A stretch of DNA of 64,000 bases from an uncultured Lachnospiraceae bacterium (GTDB taxonomy: Bacteria > Bacillota > Clostridia > Lachnospirales > Lachnospiraceae). The notes under the pieces were generated by a model that had not been told where the DNA came from, did not search any database, and saw only the letters and a program-made list of their open reading frames with translations. The DNA lies in NCBI GenBank assembly GCA_946182825.1, contig CAMGZH010000001.1, positions 1 to 64,000 on the forward strand. The letters run 5' to 3'. Of this stretch, positions 61,300 to 64,000 are shown in pieces. Within the stretch, counting starts at the first letter, position 1; each line of letters opens with the position of its first letter. Made by a program: the position numbers and the translations under genes.

Positions 61300-62652
61300 A
61301 TGGATAAACAATATGACGTGATCATTGTTGGCTGTGGGGTAGCAGGCTGTTTTGGAGCGCTGCATTTGCCGAGCGACCGTCATATTCTGATGATTACAAA
61401 GTCGGACATAGAAGAGAGCGATTCCTTCCTGGCCCAGGGAGGAATTTGTGTCCTAAAGGATGCGGATGATTATGATTCCTTTTTTGAGGATACAATGAAG
61501 GCAGGGCACTACGAGAACCGGAAGGAATCGGTGGATATGATGATCACCTCTTCCCGTTCTGTTATTGATGAGCTGATTGCATACGGTGTTGATTTTGAAT
61601 CCAAGGATGGTCAGCTTATTTACACAAGAGAGGGAGCACACTCCACCAACCGTATCCTGTATCATGAGGATATTACAGGTCAGGAGATCACCAGCACGTT
61701 GTTGGAACAGGTGAGAAAGCTTGAGAACGTGGAGCTTCTTGATCATACCGAGATGGTGGATCTGCTTTGCGTCGGTAACCGTTGTGATGGAGTTTTGATC
61801 CGGACACAGGACGGTGAACTGCAGCCGGTATTTGCAAGCCATGTGCTGCTTGCAACCGGTGGAATCGGTGGAATTTATGATAATTCCACGAACTTCCCTC
61901 ACCTGACGGGAGATTCTCTGGCGCTGGCACTTCGTCACAATATCAAAGTGGAGCATCTCAACTATGTTCAGATCCATCCTACAACTTACTATAGTGAGAA
62001 AAAGGAACGGCGTTTCCTTGTATCCGAGTCCGTTCGTGGAGAGGGAGCAACGCTTTTAGACAAGAATGGTGAGCGTTTTGCCAACGAGCTTCTTCCTCGT
62101 GATCTTTTGACCAAAGAGATCTTAAAGCAGATGGACAAGGATCATACCAAGCATGTATGGCTGAACATGATGGCGATCAAGAATCTGGATATTACGAAGA
62201 GATTCCCACACATTGTGGAGCACTGTCTTGCCAACGGTGTCGATCCTACCAAGGAATACGTTCCGGTGGTTCCGGCCCAGCATTATTTCATGGGTGGTGT
62301 ATATGTGGATCTGAACTCCCATACTTCCATGAACCATCTGTATGCAGCGGGAGAGACCTGTTGTAACGGTGTCCACGGCAAGAATCGTTTGGCAAGTAAT
62401 TCTCTTCTGGAGAGTCTTGTGTTTGCCCGCAACGCGGTAAACAATATGCAGGAAGTTGATCAGAAGAGAGCATGGGAAGGACGCACACCGAAGTTCCTTT
62501 GCAATCTGGATAAATCTCTGACGGAGATTGCAGACATTTATGAAATCGACCTGGATCTGATGGGGGATGACGCCAGACGATCCGAACTTTATAAAGACCT
62601 GGTCTGGGACGAGATCGACCGGGAATCTCAGGAAGGAAGTAACAAGTCATGA
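61300..62652 (+). CDS. nadB: L-aspartate oxidase
   Basis: This 450-residue flavoprotein oxidises L-aspartate to iminoaspartate. The FAD motif is VGCGVAGCFGALH, with DSFLAQGGICV, GGIGGIYDNSTNFPHLTGD and the active-site region GARFANEL-like GERFANELLPRD. It is shorter than the 530-540 residues of enteric NadB because the C-terminal helical domain is reduced, as often in Clostridia. It overlaps nadC by four bases (ATGA). Confidence 0.95.
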   Translation: MDKQYDVIIVGCGVAGCFGALHLPSDRHILMITKSDIEESDSFLAQGGICVLKDADDYDSFFEDTMKAGHYENRKESVDMMITSSRSVIDELIAYGVDFESKDGQLIYTREGAHSTNRILYHEDITGQEITSTLLEQVRKLENVELLDHTEMVDLLCVGNRCDGVLIRTQDGELQPVFASHVLLATGGIGGIYDNSTNFPHLTGDSLALALRHNIKVEHLNYVQIHPTTYYSEKKERRFLVSESVRGEGATLLDKNGERFANELLPRDLLTKEILKQMDKDHTKHVWLNMMAIKNLDITKRFPHIVEHCLANGVDPTKEYVPVVPAQHYFMGGVYVDLNSHTSMNHLYAAGETCCNGVHGKNRLASNSLLESLVFARNAVNNMQEVDQKRAWEGRTPKFLCNLDKSLTEIADIYEIDLDLMGDDARRSELYKDLVWDEIDRESQEGSNKS

Positions 62653-63506
62653 CAGATCCAACATTAAAGTTAAATGCTGATCCGCTGATTTTATCCGCGC
62701 TCAGAGAGGATATTACAAGCGAGGACGTTACCACAAACGCCATCATGCGGGAAGGAAAGCTCGGAACCTGCGATCTTTTATGTAAGGAAGACGGTATTAT
62801 CTGTGGCCTTACTATTTTTGCAAGAACCTTCCATCTCCTTGATGAACAGACAAAGGTAGAACTTTTTGTCAAGGACGGAGATGCAGTAAAGAAGGGGGAT
62901 AAGCTGGCAACGGTGACCGGTGACATCCGTGTTCTGCTTTCCGGCGAGAGGACCGCTCTGAATTACCTTCAGAGAATGAGTGGTATTGCGACCTATACCA
63001 ATAAGGTTGCGAGTCTTTTAGAAGGTTGCAAGACAAAGCTTCTCGACACAAGAAAGACCACACCGAACAACCGCCTTTTCGAGAAATATGCGGTCAAGGT
63101 TGGAGGCGGCACAAACCACCGCTATAATCTCACCGATGGTGTTCTGATCAAGGATAATCACATCGGTGCAGCCGGCAGCATCACAAAGGCTGTGGAGATG
63201 ACAAGGGAATATGCACCTTTCGTTCGCAAGATCGAGGTGGAGACAGAGACCTTGGAACAGGTAGAAGAGGCAGTGGCAGCAGGCGCTGACATCATTATGC
63301 TGGATAACATGGATCATGATACCATGAAGAAGGCGGTGGAGATCATTGCAGGCCGTGCCGACACAGAGGTTTCAGGTAATATTACCAGAGAGAATGTAAA
63401 AGCCATCGCGGATCTCGGGGTGGACTATGTTTCCTCCGGTGCCCTGACACACTCTGCGCCGATCCTGGATGTTTCTCTTAAGAACCTTCATCCAATCGAA
63501 GCATAA
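62649..63506 (+). CDS. nadC: Nicotinate-nucleotide pyrophosphorylase (carboxylating)
   Basis: This 285-residue enzyme converts quinolinate and PRPP to nicotinate mononucleotide. It has GERTALNYLQRMSGIAT, DTRKTTPNNR, KVGGGTNHRYNLTDGVLIKDNH, EVETETLEQ and ADIIMLDNM. With nadA and nadB it completes de novo NAD synthesis from aspartate. Confidence 0.96.
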   Translation: MTDPTLKLNADPLILSALREDITSEDVTTNAIMREGKLGTCDLLCKEDGIICGLTIFARTFHLLDEQTKVELFVKDGDAVKKGDKLATVTGDIRVLLSGERTALNYLQRMSGIATYTNKVASLLEGCKTKLLDTRKTTPNNRLFEKYAVKVGGGTNHRYNLTDGVLIKDNHIGAAGSITKAVEMTREYAPFVRKIEVETETLEQVEEAVAAGADIIMLDNMDHDTMKKAVEIIAGRADTEVSGNITRENVKAIADLGVDYVSSGALTHSAPILDVSLKNLHPIEA

Positions 63507-63526
63507 CATATATACATAGAATCTGA

Positions 63527-63573
63527 GGCCTCATCGTTTACCGGACCATGATACGGGACGATGGGGCTTTTTG
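63527..63573 (+). terminator. Intrinsic terminator of the nad operon
   Basis: GCCTCATCGT pairs with ACGATGGGGC, followed by TTTTTG. The 63574-63720 stretch after it holds no supportable gene. Confidence 0.8.
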
Positions 63574-63720
63574 TATTATTACAATCCAGGAAAGCGTGGT
63601 GCGTGAACGGCTTCTTCGTAGGCTTTGTGCAGATCCTTCCCATGATGGGGGTCGGCTTTGCTACGGCAGGGGGGTGCAGTGGTTGCAGATGAGGTCCGGG
63701 GAAGGGGAGGCGGATGCGAC

Positions 63721-63749
63721 TTGACTTTAACGCGTTGTGGTGATAGATT
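63721..63749 (+). promoter_or_regulatory. Sigma-A-type promoter of the last gene
   Basis: TTGACT and TAGATT are 17 bases apart, 42 bases before the start codon. Confidence 0.55.
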
Positions 63750-63791
63750 TTATGTATTACTTTAATTGACTGTTTTAGGGAGGAAGATCGT

Positions 63792-64000
63792 ATGAAGAAA
63801 AAGGTTATGACGGCGCTTTTATGCGCTACCATGGTAATTGGTATGATGGCCGGCTGTGGAAGTAAGGGTGGATCCGGCAAGAATACAAATGCGAAGTACA
63901 AGATCGGTATCTGTCAGCTGGTTCAGCATCCGGCGCTGGATGCAGCAACCGAAGGTTTTAAGGAAGCAATGGAGAAGGAGCTCGGCAAGGACAATGTAAG
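63792..64000 (+). CDS. ABC_sub_bind-type substrate-binding lipoprotein (3' truncated by window edge)
   Basis: Seventy codons are visible: a lipoprotein signal (lipobox MAGC, after IGM), a Gly/Ser/Lys tether and the family start KYKIGICQLVQHPALDAATEGF, as in TrpX-type binding proteins. AGGGAGGAAG precedes the ATG. It is a second member of the family also encoded at 18696-19931; permease and ATPase genes probably follow beyond the window. Confidence 0.85.
   Translation, partial: MKKKVMTALLCATMVIGMMAGCGSKGGSGKNTNAKYKIGICQLVQHPALDAATEGFKEAMEKELGKDNV

Noticed and set aside
63574-63720. Short frame with FFVGFVQILPMMGVGFATAG between nadC and the last gene
   Set aside because: No ribosome site, no good start, soon interrupted, and no recognised homology; probably chance in GC-rich intergenic sequence.

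Overview
The window looks like a chromosomal segment of an anaerobic low-to-moderate-GC Gram-positive bacterium of the class Clostridia, most likely family Lachnospiraceae. The reasons are the oxygen-sensitive nrdD/nrdG pair, Firmicutes-type AGGAGG ribosome binding sites, a comF-yvyF gene pair, LacI/CcpA-like operators with an AACGTT core, and many lipoproteins with a Lachnospiraceae flavour. I cannot name the genus. No tRNA, rRNA, CRISPR array or insertion sequence was found.

Bases 1-16300 are an accessory island built around a type VII (ESX/WXG100) secretion locus. It opens with the 3' end of a probable polymorphic-toxin gene and a membrane protein. Two WXG100 genes follow, then a three-gene phospho-signalling set: a pseudo-protease/FHA membrane protein, a PP2C phosphatase and a membrane Ser/Thr kinase. 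Next come an effector with a C-terminal DUF4474-like domain, five tandem DUF5104-like lipoproteins separated by broken copies of that effector's C-terminus, three tandem copies of a second lipoprotein family, and a lipase with the reversed domain order known from staphylococcal TslA. The island ends in a decayed toxin tip and an ankyrin immunity remnant. The secretion ATPase EssC is not in the window and presumably lies upstream.

Bases 16300-41100 are mostly housekeeping: recD2; an ABC_sub_bind lipoprotein on the minus strand; comF-yvyF-two membrane proteins-cdaA-cdaR-HPr (c-di-AMP synthesis and control); leuA; a rhamnose/galactofuranose surface-polysaccharide set (rfbD, glycosyltransferase, glf, rfbA, gtrA); a large modular cell-wall amidase; a lipoprotein; a radical SAM/SPASM protein; an AlaX editing protein; a GGDEF/EAL phosphodiesterase; and a DUF624 membrane protein.

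Bases 41100-47400 form a maltodextrin-type system: an operator-studded promoter, a solute-binding protein, two permeases, malQ and a LacI-family repressor. A Nudix hydrolase and fliB follow. A gene-free stretch at 49004-49870 contains a promoter, about 500 bases of hairpin-rich sequence and an intrinsic terminator, making it a candidate large non-coding RNA. After it come a polar amino-acid ABC transporter whose binding domain appears circularly permuted and fused to the permease, its ATPase, nrdDG, a metalloprotease, an ECF sigma/anti-sigma pair with a likely autoregulatory promoter, a response regulator with GGDEF/EAL domains, the nadABC operon, and the start of another ABC_sub_bind lipoprotein.

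The most promising undescribed material is the phospho-regulated type VII locus with its effector/immunity array, the candidate RNA at 49195-49701, and the permuted binding-protein/permease fusion.
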